Shown: positions 9,261 to 18,886, numbered from the stretch's first letter. The stretch is 64,000 bases of DNA from Marinomonas algarum (GCF_020532605.1 NZ_JAJATW010000018.1:1-64000); one strand, 5' to 3'. The notes: generated by a model from the letters alone, not told the origin. Translations and numbers: made by a program.

Positions 9261-10595
9261 ATGCCTTCTACCACCGCTTCTTCCTCTTTAGGTAAGCAGC
9301 TTTTTTCCATGACTTGGCCCATGTTGTTTGGGGTCTTATCCCTGATGAGTTTTCAACTGGTCGACAGCGCTTTTATTGGTCAGTTAGGTGTTTTGCCTCT
9401 GGCGGTACAGGGTTTTACGTTGCCTATGCAAATGCTTGTAATCGGTTTGCAAGTTGGCTTAGGAATAGCGACCACCGCGTTGATTTCACGTGCTTTGGGT
9501 GCAGGTCAGAGTATTTATGCAAAGCAGTTAGGAGGCCTTGTTTTGACAATAGGCAGCTTAGGCGTCGCTGCGTTTTGTGTTCTGCTTTGGTGTTTTCGTC
9601 ATCCTATTTTATGGCTGTTAGGTGCACCTGACACTGTCCCTCCCATCATTGATGAGTATTGGCCTCATTGGCTTTTGAGCGCATGGGTGGGTGCGTTTGT
9701 GTATTTCTACTACAGTATTTGTCGAGCCAATGGCAATACCTTGCTGCCCGGTATCATGATGGTGGTGACCAGTGTGCTGAACGTGGTGTTGGATGCATTG
9801 TTTATTTTTACATTTGAATGGGGGCTCAATGGCGCGGCGATGGCAACGACACTCTCTTTTGTCTTGGGAGCGGTGGTTCTTGTGCCGCGGGTTGCTCGTC
9901 AGCATTGGCTGACTTTTCACTGGCATGATTTGGACTTTAGCAAAAGTATGGCATCTATCGGCCATATTATGGGGCCGGCGATGGTCAGTCAGCTCTTACC
10001 CCCAGTATCTTCTATATTAGCTACCAAGCTGATAGCCGGGTTTGGTACCGCTGCGGTTGCTTCTTGGGCGTTAGGATCACGGTTTGAGTTCTTTGCCATT
10101 GTGGCTGCATTGGCGATGACGATGTCTTTGCCCCCGATGATAGGGCGTCTGTTAGGAGCGAAAAAAGTGGACGATATTCGCTATCTTGTCTCTTTAGCGT
10201 GCCGCTTTGTTATCGGGTTTCAGTTACTGGTGGCTGTGATGACATTTTTTGCCTCCGACTTTTTAGCCAGTTTAATGGCCAGTGATCAAAGTGTGTCGAC
10301 GATACTCAACTGGCATCTTATGACAGTGCCTTTTAGCCTTGGCTCATTGGGCGTGTGTATGATCATGGTGTCGGTGTCGAATGCATTAGGTAAGTCCTAT
10401 GTTGGCCTTACGATTTCTGCCTTACGTTTGTTTGTTTTCTTTTTACCTTGTTTGTGGATTGGCGCTGAGTTAGCAGGGTTAAAAGGCGTTTTCGTGGGCG
10501 TGCTCATCGGTAATTTGCTGGCTGGCTGGTGTGCCTGGCGCTTGTATGTGAAAACCTTGGGCAAAGTCGCCCAAGCTGTGGGCTTAGAGAAGTAA
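9261..10595 (+). CDS. MATE-family multidrug/Na+ efflux protein
   Basis: This predicted 12-helix multidrug and toxin extrusion protein of about 444 residues is probably an inner-membrane cation-coupled exporter. The N-terminal half has FSMTWPMLFGVLSLMSFQLVD and a FIGQLGVLPLAVQGFTLP segment typical of MATE helices 1-2. The second half repeats the pattern from about IGHIMGPAMVSQLLPPVSSI. The ATG at 9261 is used here; an in-frame GTG at 9249 would add four residues, and neither has a strong ribosome binding site. It lies 33 bases after the Bcr/CflA gene in the same direction, so the two exporters may be cotranscribed. The substrate is unknown. Confidence 0.87.
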   Translation: MPSTTASSSLGKQLFSMTWPMLFGVLSLMSFQLVDSAFIGQLGVLPLAVQGFTLPMQMLVIGLQVGLGIATTALISRALGAGQSIYAKQLGGLVLTIGSLGVAAFCVLLWCFRHPILWLLGAPDTVPPIIDEYWPHWLLSAWVGAFVYFYYSICRANGNTLLPGIMMVVTSVLNVVLDALFIFTFEWGLNGAAMATTLSFVLGAVVLVPRVARQHWLTFHWHDLDFSKSMASIGHIMGPAMVSQLLPPVSSILATKLIAGFGTAAVASWALGSRFEFFAIVAALAMTMSLPPMIGRLLGAKKVDDIRYLVSLACRFVIGFQLLVAVMTFFASDFLASLMASDQSVSTILNWHLMTVPFSLGSLGVCMIMVSVSNALGKSYVGLTISALRLFVFFLPCLWIGAELAGLKGVFVGVLIGNLLAGWCAWRLYVKTLGKVAQAVGLEK

Positions 10596-10669
10596 AAAAC
10601 ACCATGTATAAGCGTCATCTATAGTTACAGTTGTCCTAATTAAGAAAATCATAGGTTGAAAATTTAAGT

Positions 10670-10688
10670 GAGAATGAATACTATTCAT
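10670..10688 (+). promoter_or_regulatory. Possible Fur box before the exbB-tonB operon
   Basis: The 19 bases GAGAATGAATACTATTCAT match the classical Fur consensus at 11 of 19 positions and include a 7-1-7 inverted repeat, ATGAATA-C-TATTCAT. It lies 29 bases before the preferred exbB start. TonB-system operons are commonly iron-repressed through Fur, which makes the site plausible. The match is only moderate and no promoter hexamers are clear. Confidence 0.35.
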
Positions 10689-10716
10689 GAATTATTACAC
10701 TCATTGGAGAACTATT

Positions 10717-11463
10717 GTGAATGCGCAAGTACAACAGAAAATAATCGACTTCTTAGAAGTTGGCGGGCCAGTGGTATGGATACTCATGGGTTTTTCTGTC
10801 GTGGCGCTGACCATTGTATTGCTTAAATTATGGCAATTGGCTGTACTGCGTGCAGAAAGCCTAAAAACCGCTAACCTCGCTTTAGGTCAATGGCGTGCCG
10901 GTGCCGGTGAGAAGTCATTGGGCTTATTAAACGAAAAGCGCCCTATTGATGATCTAGTGGCTTACACGATACGTGCCCTTCTTAAAGTGAACGCCAATGC
11001 AGACGTTATTCGTGAAGAAGTGGAACGACGCGCCATGAACCGTTTGAGCCAGCTGCGTGCTTACTTACGACCGTTAGAAATCATTGCGACACTCAGCCCA
11101 CTGCTTGGTCTGTTGGGTACGGTATTAGGGATGATTACAGCGTTTCAGCAAATGGAAGGAGCCGGCAATCAAGTGGACCCCTCCGTATTATCAGGGGGTA
11201 TTTGGCAAGCATTACTCACCACCGCAGTTGGTTTGGCGGTAGCGATTCCAGTGGTTACCTTGCACAGCTGGCTAGAGCGTAAAGTTGAGCGTATTGCTCA
11301 CAACATGAACGACGCAGTGACGCAGGTATTTACGAGCAAGGCGGCGAATGTTTCGGCTAACCCAACGACCGAAGCGGTAACCTCTGAGCAAGAGTCTGGA
11401 CAAGAAAAGGACAGTACAGAAAAGGACAATACAAACAAGGACAACGCTTTGCATGTCGCTTAA
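10717..11463 (+). CDS. exbB: ExbB/TolQ/MotA-type proton channel protein
   Basis: This inner-membrane subunit of the TonB energising motor forms the proton channel with ExbD. The 248-residue product has a first helix (VGGPVVWILMGFSVVALTIV), a cytoplasmic domain, and the paired helices around LEIIATLSPLLGLLGTVLGMI and GGIWQALLTTAVGLAVAIPVV, which carry the family's conserved Thr and Glu/Gly positions. The GTG at 10717 is preferred because TTGGAGA precedes it by 7 bases; an ATG at 10687 would extend it by ten residues into a Fur-like palindrome. The C-terminus is a low-complexity hydrophilic tail rich in K, D, E and N. It overlaps the first exbD by 11 bases. A TolQ role is less likely because tonB follows. 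Confidence 0.88.
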   Translation: MNAQVQQKIIDFLEVGGPVVWILMGFSVVALTIVLLKLWQLAVLRAESLKTANLALGQWRAGAGEKSLGLLNEKRPIDDLVAYTIRALLKVNANADVIREEVERRAMNRLSQLRAYLRPLEIIATLSPLLGLLGTVLGMITAFQQMEGAGNQVDPSVLSGGIWQALLTTAVGLAVAIPVVTLHSWLERKVERIAHNMNDAVTQVFTSKAANVSANPTTEAVTSEQESGQEKDSTEKDNTNKDNALHVA

Positions 11464-11875
11464 TCTTTCTCAAACCAAACGTAAGAACGCCATTAGTTTA
11501 ACGCCACTTATCGATGTGGTGTTTATTTTACTGCTGTTTTTTATGCTAACTTCCAGCTTTGTCCCTTGGCGTATCGTTGATACGCCTTTGTCTGTACCAA
11601 CAGAAGCGGAAGCGACGCCAGAAGAAAGTGAAAATATCATACTCACGCTTAAGGCAAACGATGAGCAGGTTTGGATTGAAGAGCAGGTCGTGCGTTTTTC
11701 CGATCAGGCCGCTTTTGAAGCCTTGGTGACTGAAAATAATGCGGGTGTGTTCATTATTCAAGCGGAAGACGGTGTGACCTTGCAAACTCTGATGAGTTTA
11801 GCGGATCGCTTAAAACTCAATGGCGCAAAAACCGTATCCATTGCGAATGCCTTTGCAATGCCGGAGGCGAAATGA
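11453..11875 (+). CDS. exbD: ExbD-type protein 1, with intact membrane aspartate
   Basis: This 140-residue biopolymer transport protein has one N-terminal membrane helix and a periplasmic domain. The helix begins TPLIDVVFILLLFFML, with D21 at the position of the essential proton-carrying aspartate of E. coli ExbD (D25). The periplasmic part (about 45-135) has the usual repeat of strands and helices ending in LKLNGAKTVSIAN. It overlaps exbB upstream and the second exbD-like gene downstream (ATGA), so translation of the operon is tightly coupled. With exbB it should form the proton-driven motor that powers the TonB encoded at 12299. Confidence 0.88.
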   Translation: MSLNLSQTKRKNAISLTPLIDVVFILLLFFMLTSSFVPWRIVDTPLSVPTEAEATPEESENIILTLKANDEQVWIEEQVVRFSDQAAFEALVTENNAGVFIIQAEDGVTLQTLMSLADRLKLNGAKTVSIANAFAMPEAK

Positions 11876-12298
11876 AAATAGGACAAAACTACGCGGCAAG
11901 GAAGGCGAACGACGATGACAACATGGTGCCATTGATTAATGTCGTCTTTCTAATGTTGGTGTTTTTCATGGTAGCAGGCCAAATTCGTAAAGCAGACCCT
12001 GTCCCCGTGATCCCTCCACAGTCGATTAACGACACTCGCGCAGCGACAGACCCAAGCATTGAGATTGTATTAGGCGCAGACAACAGTCTGTATGTGGATG
12101 ATGTTCTATTTGTCATTGATGATGTTCAAGGGTATTTGGCAGATCAGTTTGCTGCCGCCATCGATAAAGACGGATTCTGGGTGCAAATTAAAGCGGATGG
12201 CGATTTATCCCTTGATGTACTGCGCCCTGTTTTTAATCAGGTACGTTTGGCGGGTCTGACAAAGGTAAGTTTAGCAACACAGTTAGAACGAGGTCAGG

Positions 12299-12309
<11 letters not shown>
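11872..12309 (+). CDS. ExbD-type protein 2, membrane aspartate replaced by asparagine
   Basis: This second ExbD/TolR-family protein (145 residues) is encoded directly after the first. Its membrane helix reads [18 protein letters not shown], so N23 replaces the aspartate thought essential for proton movement; the codon is AAT at 11938. The periplasmic domain is otherwise full length, with the family's C-terminal helix and strand ([16 protein letters not shown]). It overlaps exbD1 by 4 bases and tonB by 11. It may act as a non-protonatable partner in a mixed ExbD1/ExbD2 dimer or as a regulatory subunit. Family membership is clear; the role is inferred. Confidence 0.85.
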
Positions 12310-13282
<973 letters not shown>

Positions 13283-13341
13283 TGGCTCAGTGTAAAGGAG
13301 ATATTGTTACCCAGGTAAAGCCGTTTTAATCTCACTGTGTT

Positions 13342-14514
13342 TTATTGTGCAATGAGCTTGGTAGACGTTGAGTGCCTGGGTAAGAGTAGCCAAACCTTAC
13401 CGAAATGCTTAAGTTGTCCTGCATTTTTATGCGCTTCCTCACCGATACCCTGATACCAGTCAATATGCCCTGGTCCTTTTATTGCGCCTCCTTTATCTTG
13501 CGCCAGGAGAAGTCTAAATTCATGTCCCATTAGATTACCGTAAGCATCCAGTTTTGGTACTTGCGCTAATAAAACAGCGCCTAATGGGATGACACTAGGG
13601 TCAACCGCTGCAGAATACAGTGGTGTTAAGGGCACATTCGCCGCTCCGACAGGTTTTTCTGGTCCCTCACTGAAGAACAAATAACTAGGATTAGTCGATA
13701 ATATTTCTTGTTGGCGCTCAGGGTGATCTCTTAGCCACTGTTTAATGCTTTGCGCTGAGATATCTGCTCGATCTATTTCCCCCCGCTCAATTAATTCCTT
13801 CCCTACGCTTCGATAAGCGTGACCATTCACGCCTCCCCAGGACAATAACTTACGCTCACCATTTTCATATTCAACCACGCCAGAGCCTTGTACGTGTAAA
13901 AAAAAGTTATCAACTAAACTGGATGTATAGGCAATTTCTAAGTTTTGGCCGTTGAGTGCGCCTTCAAAATCAATGGCTTCCCGTGAAGGAAAACGATCTT
14001 CTGCATTACGCAGTGAGGGCTTGCGGTATAACGGGTAGCGATACATGTCATCCGGTGTGTGGCGAACGGGTAAAATCGGTACGTAATACCCTGTGATCTG
14101 TACATTCCCTCGTTGATCTTGCCCCGACAGTTGATGAGCGACCAGTTCAGGCTGGTGGGTGGGGTCCTTCAACCATTGACTAATTTCTTGAGTGACCTGC
14201 TTCAAATCTGCCACACTGGTTTGGGTATTATCCAGTAGGTAGTCTTTCTCCTGTATTCGATTCAAATAAGAGATTTGTTGGGCTAATCCGTTTTGGAAAC
14301 TGGAGTCGGGCATAGGTAAGCCTGGCGGTAAACTTTCTTGCCAGTATAAGGTGTCGCGTTTAGGCGAGGTTATGTCTCGACCATTGTTTTCAAAATCATT
14401 AGACTGGTCAATCTCAGTCAGGGTGCAACCCGCTAAGGCAAGACAGGAAACGAAACTGAGTAGGCGTGTCACAGTATTTTTTGTGGTGTTGTGTATTAAA
14501 GTGTTCAACGTCAT
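13342..14514 (-). CDS. mltA: Membrane-bound lytic murein transglycosylase A (lipoprotein)
   Basis: This enzyme cleaves the glycan strands of peptidoglycan, forming 1,6-anhydromuramic ends, from the inner face of the outer membrane. The start at 14514 gives a lipoprotein signal ending in the lipobox LALAGC; an upstream in-frame ATG at 14577 would add 21 residues before the signal and is less likely. The MltA domain is seen at about 115-280 (QITGYYVPILPVRHTPDDMY, RFPSREAIDFEGAL, VDNFFLHVQGSGVVEY). The C-terminal 3D domain at about 300-380 has AQDKGGAIKGPGHIDWYQG with the catalytic aspartate. The length of 390 residues fits the family. It converges on tonB. Confidence 0.92.
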   Translation of the reverse strand: MTLNTLIHNTTKNTVTRLLSFVSCLALAGCTLTEIDQSNDFENNGRDITSPKRDTLYWQESLPPGLPMPDSSFQNGLAQQISYLNRIQEKDYLLDNTQTSVADLKQVTQEISQWLKDPTHQPELVAHQLSGQDQRGNVQITGYYVPILPVRHTPDDMYRYPLYRKPSLRNAEDRFPSREAIDFEGALNGQNLEIAYTSSLVDNFFLHVQGSGVVEYENGERKLLSWGGVNGHAYRSVGKELIERGEIDRADISAQSIKQWLRDHPERQQEILSTNPSYLFFSEGPEKPVGAANVPLTPLYSAAVDPSVIPLGAVLLAQVPKLDAYGNLMGHEFRLLLAQDKGGAIKGPGHIDWYQGIGEEAHKNAGQLKHFGKVWLLLPRHSTSTKLIAQ

Positions 14515-14597
14515 AAGTCTTACCAATGAAACAGAGTGAGATGAAAAAATAGACAAGCAAGAAGAATGTGACCGCATCTTATAGGGGAGGTTCCGGA

Positions 14598-15179
14598 TTA
14601 GTAAGTAAGGAGCTCATAGGCTTGGCGCAATCCGATAAAGTGTTCTTGGTTGCCGCCACGGTCAGGGTGATGTTTTTGGGCTAGCTTACGATATTGTTGT
14701 TTTATTTCTGTTTTACTAGGGTGCGAAGACGTGATCTGCAGTGTTTTGAGTGCTGCGTCCCGATCTCCTGAGAGATTGATGCCCGTATAAAAACGGTTAA
14801 GCAGATCAGAGACATCATCGGCCTCTGTTTTTTCGTATTCACTCCAGTCTAAATAATAAGCGGCTAGCTTTGCATCCACACCATCGTCAACTGCAGTGCT
14901 GCCAGTCGGTACAGCAATATTGGTCGATTCCCTTAGGTAGATACGTATTGCACTAATACTCAGTAAAAGGTTTTCCTCTTGCCAGAGGCGGCGTTGTAAC
15001 TGATATAGAGCATTCATAATTAAGAAGTGCTGGCGAAAAAGTGCCAAATTAGCATCCTCTGCTAGGGCATTAAAAGCGGGCAACTGTTCTTTTAATGCTT
15101 TTAGAATATCAAACTCACTAATGCCATTTGGGTGCGTTTTTAATAAAGTGAGAATAGGGCCAACTAAGGGGTTATTCAT
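14598..15179 (-). CDS. DnaJ-related protein with C-terminal J domain
   Basis: This 193-residue protein has an N-terminal alpha-helical domain of the DnaJ-related type (about 5-110: PLVGPILTLLKTHPNGISEFDILK, RQHFLIMNALYQLQRRL) and a C-terminal J domain (about 140-193) with the HPD tripeptide in KLAQKHHPDRGGN. The J domain should stimulate the ATPase of a DnaK-type chaperone. The client is not known. The start at 15179 (MNNPLVG) has a GAAAGAG motif before it; in-frame ATGs further upstream (15200, 15239) are possible. It is divergent from the zinc peptidase gene at 15311. Confidence 0.8.
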   Translation of the reverse strand: MNNPLVGPILTLLKTHPNGISEFDILKALKEQLPAFNALAEDANLALFRQHFLIMNALYQLQRRLWQEENLLLSISAIRIYLRESTNIAVPTGSTAVDDGVDAKLAAYYLDWSEYEKTEADDVSDLLNRFYTGINLSGDRDAALKTLQITSSHPSKTEIKQQYRKLAQKHHPDRGGNQEHFIGLRQAYELLTY

Positions 15180-15310
15180 ACAAAGCTCTTTCACGTTCAT
15201 GTTGTTATCAGTGTAGGCGATGAAGGGGAAGAGGGTCAAAGTGCTCCCTCAGTTTTCAATGATGAAAAGTACGACAAAGCACCATAAGAAGAGGCAGGAA
15301 GAGACACATT

Positions 15311-15988
15311 ATGTTGTGGATTATCGTGATTATTGTCGTTTTAGCGCTGATTGTAGGGCCAAGCGCCTGGGTCAAATTTACTCTAAAGCGTTATGCAACA
15401 GACCGTAAAGATTTGCCAGGAACCGGAGGGGAATTAGCAAGTCATCTGGTAAAACGTTTTGAGTTGGATAAGGTGAAAATTGAAGCTGCACAAGAGGGTC
15501 AAGATCACTTTGATTTTGGTCAACATGTAGTACGGCTGAGTCCAAGTGTTTTAAAGGGCCGATCATTAACCGCCGTGGCGGTAGCCGCCCATGAAGTTGG
15601 TCATGCTATTGCCCATGAAAAAAAGCAGAAAATCTCTCGTTTAAGTACGCGTTATTTACCTGTGGCGCATTTTGCTCGACGTATTACGGCAGGTTTATTG
15701 CTAGGGTGGCCCGTTATCTCAGCGCTATTACATTTGCCTTATGCGGTACCGCTTCATGCCGCGGTGGTCGGTTTGTCGGGCTTACTGGCGGTTGTGGTGC
15801 AGCTGGCGATTTTACCAGAAGAATGGGATGCGAGTTTTAACAAGGCCTTGCCTATCCTTAAAGAAGGCCATTATATTTCGCAAGAAGACCTTCCCAAAGT
15901 GAAAAAAATTCTCACTGCGTGTGCGATGACTTACGTGGCGGCGGCTTTGATCCGAGTGCTTTTTGTATGGCGTTGGTTTAAACGCTAG
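15311..15988 (+). CDS. YugP-like membrane zinc metallopeptidase
   Basis: This 225-residue membrane protein of the neutral zinc metallopeptidase type resembles B. subtilis YugP. An N-terminal helix (LWIIVIIVVLALIVGP) is followed by a catalytic region with AAHEVGHAIAHEKKQ, the HExxH zinc motif, near residue 95. Two or three more hydrophobic segments follow at about 120-175, and a last one at about 200-220. The motif EEWDASFNKAL lies where a conserved region follows the membrane helices in this family and may supply a further ligand. The ribosome binding site AGGAAGAG precedes the ATG by about 9 bases. The substrate is unknown. Family assignment is from motif and topology. Confidence 0.8.
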   Translation: MLWIIVIIVVLALIVGPSAWVKFTLKRYATDRKDLPGTGGELASHLVKRFELDKVKIEAAQEGQDHFDFGQHVVRLSPSVLKGRSLTAVAVAAHEVGHAIAHEKKQKISRLSTRYLPVAHFARRITAGLLLGWPVISALLHLPYAVPLHAAVVGLSGLLAVVVQLAILPEEWDASFNKALPILKEGHYISQEDLPKVKKILTACAMTYVAAALIRVLFVWRWFKR

Positions 15989-15999
15989 GTTGTTTGCTT

Positions 16000-16305
16000 T
16001 TACAAATGTAAAACGCTGTTTGCATCTGGGCCGATTGGACTAGGAGTATGGTCATCAGCCATTTCATCATTGCACCATTCTTCACCGTCGATTAAGTAGC
16101 GGAACTGGTAGCTGGTTTGGACATCAAGATTTAATGTCGACGCGAAAAAGCCAGAGCGTTGTTTTTTCATCAAATTAGCTTGTTTGTCCCATTGATTAAA
16201 GTCCCCCACCACAGCGATGCTTTTTGCGTTTTTATACTCACTAGCGGGCAACATAAACTTCACTTTGCATTGGGGTTTTGTTTTTAAATAGGTCTTCTCA
16301 ATCAT
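16000..16305 (-). CDS. CBM48 (isoamylase early-set) domain protein
   Basis: This small 101-residue protein consists almost entirely of one carbohydrate-binding-module-48 fold, as found at the N-terminus of glycogen-branching and debranching enzymes and in AMPK beta subunits. The key stretch is KSIAVVGDFNQWDKQANLMKK, with the glycan-binding tryptophan, followed by YQFRYLIDGEEWCNDEMADD. The start at 16305 (MIEKTYL) has GGAG seven bases before it. No glycogen enzyme is nearby. It could be a free-standing glycogen- or oligosaccharide-binding adaptor. The gene lies between two copies of a 13-base inverted repeat (16011-16023 and 16406-16418). Confidence 0.75.
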   Translation of the reverse strand: MIEKTYLKTKPQCKVKFMLPASEYKNAKSIAVVGDFNQWDKQANLMKKQRSGFFASTLNLDVQTSYQFRYLIDGEEWCNDEMADDHTPSPIGPDANSVLHL

Positions 16306-16418
16306 GGGGACACTCCGTTTGTAAGTAGTAGGCAGTAACAGCCAATAATAGACACAAGCAAGGCTCACGCCATGATGACTAACTGATTCATTTTGCATTA
16401 AAAAAGCAAACAGCGTTT
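16011..16418. repeat. 13-base inverted repeat flanking the CBM48 gene
   Basis: AAACGCTGTTTGC at 16011-16023 is repeated as its exact reverse complement GCAAACAGCGTTT at 16406-16418. The left copy overlaps the last codons of the CBM48 gene; the right copy lies about 100 bases before its start. Between 16306 and 16585 no gene is supported. No transposase or target duplication is visible. Confidence 0.6.
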
Positions 16419-16585
16419 AAAGCATTGGGTACATAATGACGCGTTTTTGTTTGATTGAAGAGAAAACTGCGCTTTTATGGCACTGACAAAAATAAACACA
16501 TTGTATTGGCAGAAACAGAGAAGGTGTCCTACACTGAATATCTACCATGAACCAAGACACTAATAATAAAAATGAGGTGTTTGTT

Positions 16586-16723
16586 ATGGATATTGAAACC
16601 ATTGTTTTATTAATACTTAGCACCATGTTGCTGGTAAAAGTTGTGTATCTGACCTTTTTTAAACCCTCTTCGGGGAGACATAAGTCTTCTCAAGTCGCGT
16701 ATTCACGACAACGTCACGATTAA
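16586..16723 (+). CDS. 45-residue single-helix membrane protein
   Basis: A short frame starts with ATG at 16586 and is preceded at ideal distance by GAGGTG, a strong ribosome binding site. The product has an acidic start (MDIET), one hydrophobic helix at about 5-25 (IVLLILSTMLLVKVVYLTFF) and a basic, Ser/Arg/Lys-rich tail (about 26-45). That layout predicts an inner-membrane protein with a cytoplasmic positive tail. It sits alone between the CBM48 and OlsF-type genes, which are both on the opposite strand. No family is recognised. The ribosome binding site and clean topology support a real gene. Confidence 0.55.
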   Translation: MDIETIVLLILSTMLLVKVVYLTFFKPSSGRHKSSQVAYSRQRHD

Positions 16724-16737
16724 CCCATATTGCAGCA

Positions 16738-18477
16738 TTAGACCAAAGCGCCTTGCCCTCGGTAGCGTTTATTCTTAGCTTCTTTGATGGTGTTCAGGTC
16801 GACAAGGACCAAGCCATCAACACAGTACCCAAAGTCAGCATCGACACCAAAATCCAAGAAGCGAACGCCGCCGGGTTGGCATAATTCGCTGTATTGTTTA
16901 AATAGGGTAGGGACACTGGCACCAAAATGATTGAGCTGTTCTTTGAGTATTTTAAAGTCAGCATCATAGTCTTGACCGCTGAATAGTGCCTCGATAAGGT
17001 CTTTGTGCTCTTTATTGACTTGGTAAGGGGTTAAAGAGCGGGCAAGGTGTTCATGATCTGCAAAATACAGTTGATAAAAGGACACAATGAAATCTTTTGC
17101 AACTTGATGATAGCGGTTGCTTAAGCTGACAGGGCCAAATAAGTAGCGAATATCTGGGTGGCGATTTAGATAAGCACCAATACCATACCAAAGATAATCG
17201 AGGCTGCGTTTTCCCCAATATTTAGGCTGGATAAAGCTACGCCCTAGCTCGATGCCTTGTTCAAAATAGGGTGTCATATCACAGGAATAGCGGAACAGTT
17301 CTGCGCTGTAGATACGATGAGACAGATTTTCTTTTAGATAGCGTGCAACTTCACCAATCCGGTAGGCTCCGACGATTTCCAATGCTTCTTCATCCCATAA
17401 AATAAGGTGACGATAATATTGATCAAATTTGTCTAGGTCAGAGCGTTCCCCCGTTCCTTCGCCTACTTTACGAAAGGCAATTTCTCTCAGGCGACCGATT
17501 TCTTTCATGGTGATTGACACAGGGTCATAATCTACAAGGTAAATTTGTTTTCCATCTTTGGTACTACCGAGGTGTTCGGCGCGCTTTAACTCTTGTTTAA
17601 TATGCTGACGATTTTGTGGGTGCTCAACGGTTTTTTCTGTTTTCAGCAGAGGTTTTTTGCCCTTGGCGATACGGTATAAGTGGCGCTTAATCAGTTTGTT
17701 TTTCTCTTTATTACTGAGTGGTAAAGTTGCTAATTCTTGAATAGGAATGGCTTGGCCTACTTGCATAGGAATTTTACAGTTGCGTTGACGAAACATTTCG
17801 TGGGCCAGTTGCAAGGTGGATAAGGGGCGGTAAAGAAGCGAGCTGGTGTAAAACAATAGGGAATTTCGTCCACCAATATGCACGGGTAACAGAGGGCTGT
17901 TGGTTTTCTGTGCCAGTTTTAGATAATTCTGGTTCCACTTTTGGTCTTTTACGCCACTTGGGGATAAGCGAGATACTTCGCCCGCGGGAAAAATGATCAC
18001 GGCTTCTTCATTATGGAGGCAATTCATAATGGCTTTCAGCTGCTGGCGACCCGTTTTTCCACCCATGTTGTCTACCGGTAAGACCAGCTGTTTAAGTCCA
18101 TCAAACCCCATTAACAGGTCGTTGGCGACAATTTTGACATCAGAGCGAATTTCACCAATTAAACGCAGTAATGCCAAACCGTCTAATGCCCCAAGGGGAT
18201 GGTTTGCAATGATCATGGTGCGACCGCTGGCTGGAATGTTACGCCGATCTACTTGGCTTACTTGATAACTAAAGTTGAAGTGATCCAGTACGCGATCAAT
18301 AAATTCGAAGCCGACACAGCCGTCGTTGGTTTCCAAGAATAGATTCACTTCATTTTCGTGGAATAAGCGTTTTAATACACTTAACGTTGGGCGAGTGATG
18401 ATCGGGCTTTGATCGAAAAATCGAGGTGATTTACTGGCAATCATCTTTTCGACTTGTATCACAGTATGGCTCCACAT
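16738..18477 (-). CDS. olsF: Bifunctional ornithine-lipid synthase, OlsF type
   Basis: This is a fusion of two acyltransferases. The N-terminal part (about 40-270) is PlsC/OlsA-like, with NHPLGALDG as the catalytic block and FPAGEVSR as the second motif, and would acylate lyso-ornithine lipid. The C-terminal part (about 310-530) is OlsB/GNAT-like, with LREIAFRKVGEGTG, VGAYRIGEV and ELGRSFIQPKYWGKRSLDYLW, and would N-acylate ornithine from acyl-ACP. This order matches OlsF described from Serratia. Ornithine lipids are phosphorus-free membrane lipids, often used under phosphate limitation; no Pho box was identified. The start is uncertain: ATGs at 18528, 18477 and 18444 are in frame. Substrate preference for ornithine is inferred from the fusion architecture. 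Confidence 0.78.
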   Translation of the reverse strand: MWSHTVIQVEKMIASKSPRFFDQSPIITRPTLSVLKRLFHENEVNLFLETNDGCVGFEFIDRVLDHFNFSYQVSQVDRRNIPASGRTMIIANHPLGALDGLALLRLIGEIRSDVKIVANDLLMGFDGLKQLVLPVDNMGGKTGRQQLKAIMNCLHNEEAVIIFPAGEVSRLSPSGVKDQKWNQNYLKLAQKTNSPLLPVHIGGRNSLLFYTSSLLYRPLSTLQLAHEMFRQRNCKIPMQVGQAIPIQELATLPLSNKEKNKLIKRHLYRIAKGKKPLLKTEKTVEHPQNRQHIKQELKRAEHLGSTKDGKQIYLVDYDPVSITMKEIGRLREIAFRKVGEGTGERSDLDKFDQYYRHLILWDEEALEIVGAYRIGEVARYLKENLSHRIYSAELFRYSCDMTPYFEQGIELGRSFIQPKYWGKRSLDYLWYGIGAYLNRHPDIRYLFGPVSLSNRYHQVAKDFIVSFYQLYFADHEHLARSLTPYQVNKEHKDLIEALFSGQDYDADFKILKEQLNHFGASVPTLFKQYSELCQPGGVRFLDFGVDADFGYCVDGLVLVDLNTIKEAKNKRYRGQGALV

Positions 18478-18597
18478 AATTCTCAGGTAAAAGTGCTTAC
18501 CAATCAGAGTAGAAGGTGAGTGTGACAAGAAAGTGACGATTAGATGGCGGAAAAGTGACGAAGAAAAAGAAAGTGACTAATAGCTTACCGCTGTTGC

Positions 18598-18849
18598 TTA
18601 GTCGTGGGGAGCGTCGGTGTCTGTGGCGTTCTGCTCAAAGGCATAGAAAAAATGCCACAAGCAATACAAGGTGATGCCCGCTGCGACCATTGCCCAAATA
18701 GGCTCGTTAGAGACCCACTCTAGTGCTGTCCAGCCAACACAAAACAGCGTCGCTGCGACTCGACGCCATTTAGGTCGAAAAAATCGGCGATCAGAATCCG
18801 TCAACATAAGGGGGAACCATAACAGTATAGTAAAGAATTGTTCCGCCAA
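18598..18849 (-). CDS. Small membrane protein of unknown function
   Basis: This 83-residue frame starts with TTG at 18849 (an ATG at 18807 would give 69 residues). It has hydrophobic segments at about 3-16, 29-45 and 51-66, separated by a very basic loop (RRFFRPKWRRVAATL), and ends in an acidic tail (TDTDAPHD). The charge pattern fits an inner-membrane protein with a cytoplasmic basic loop. It has no strong ribosome binding site. It lies between the OlsF-type gene and a 60-residue protein, all on the minus strand. No family is recognised. Confidence 0.5.
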   Translation of the reverse strand: MAEQFFTILLWFPLMLTDSDRRFFRPKWRRVAATLFCVGWTALEWVSNEPIWAMVAAGITLYCLWHFFYAFEQNATDTDAPHD

Positions 18850-18886
18850 CCCAGATAAGGTTGGCGTACAAACAAACGTATAACGC

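Noticed and set aside
16417-16626. 69-residue minus-strand frame
   Set aside because: It overlaps the better-supported 45-residue plus-strand gene and has no ribosome binding site.
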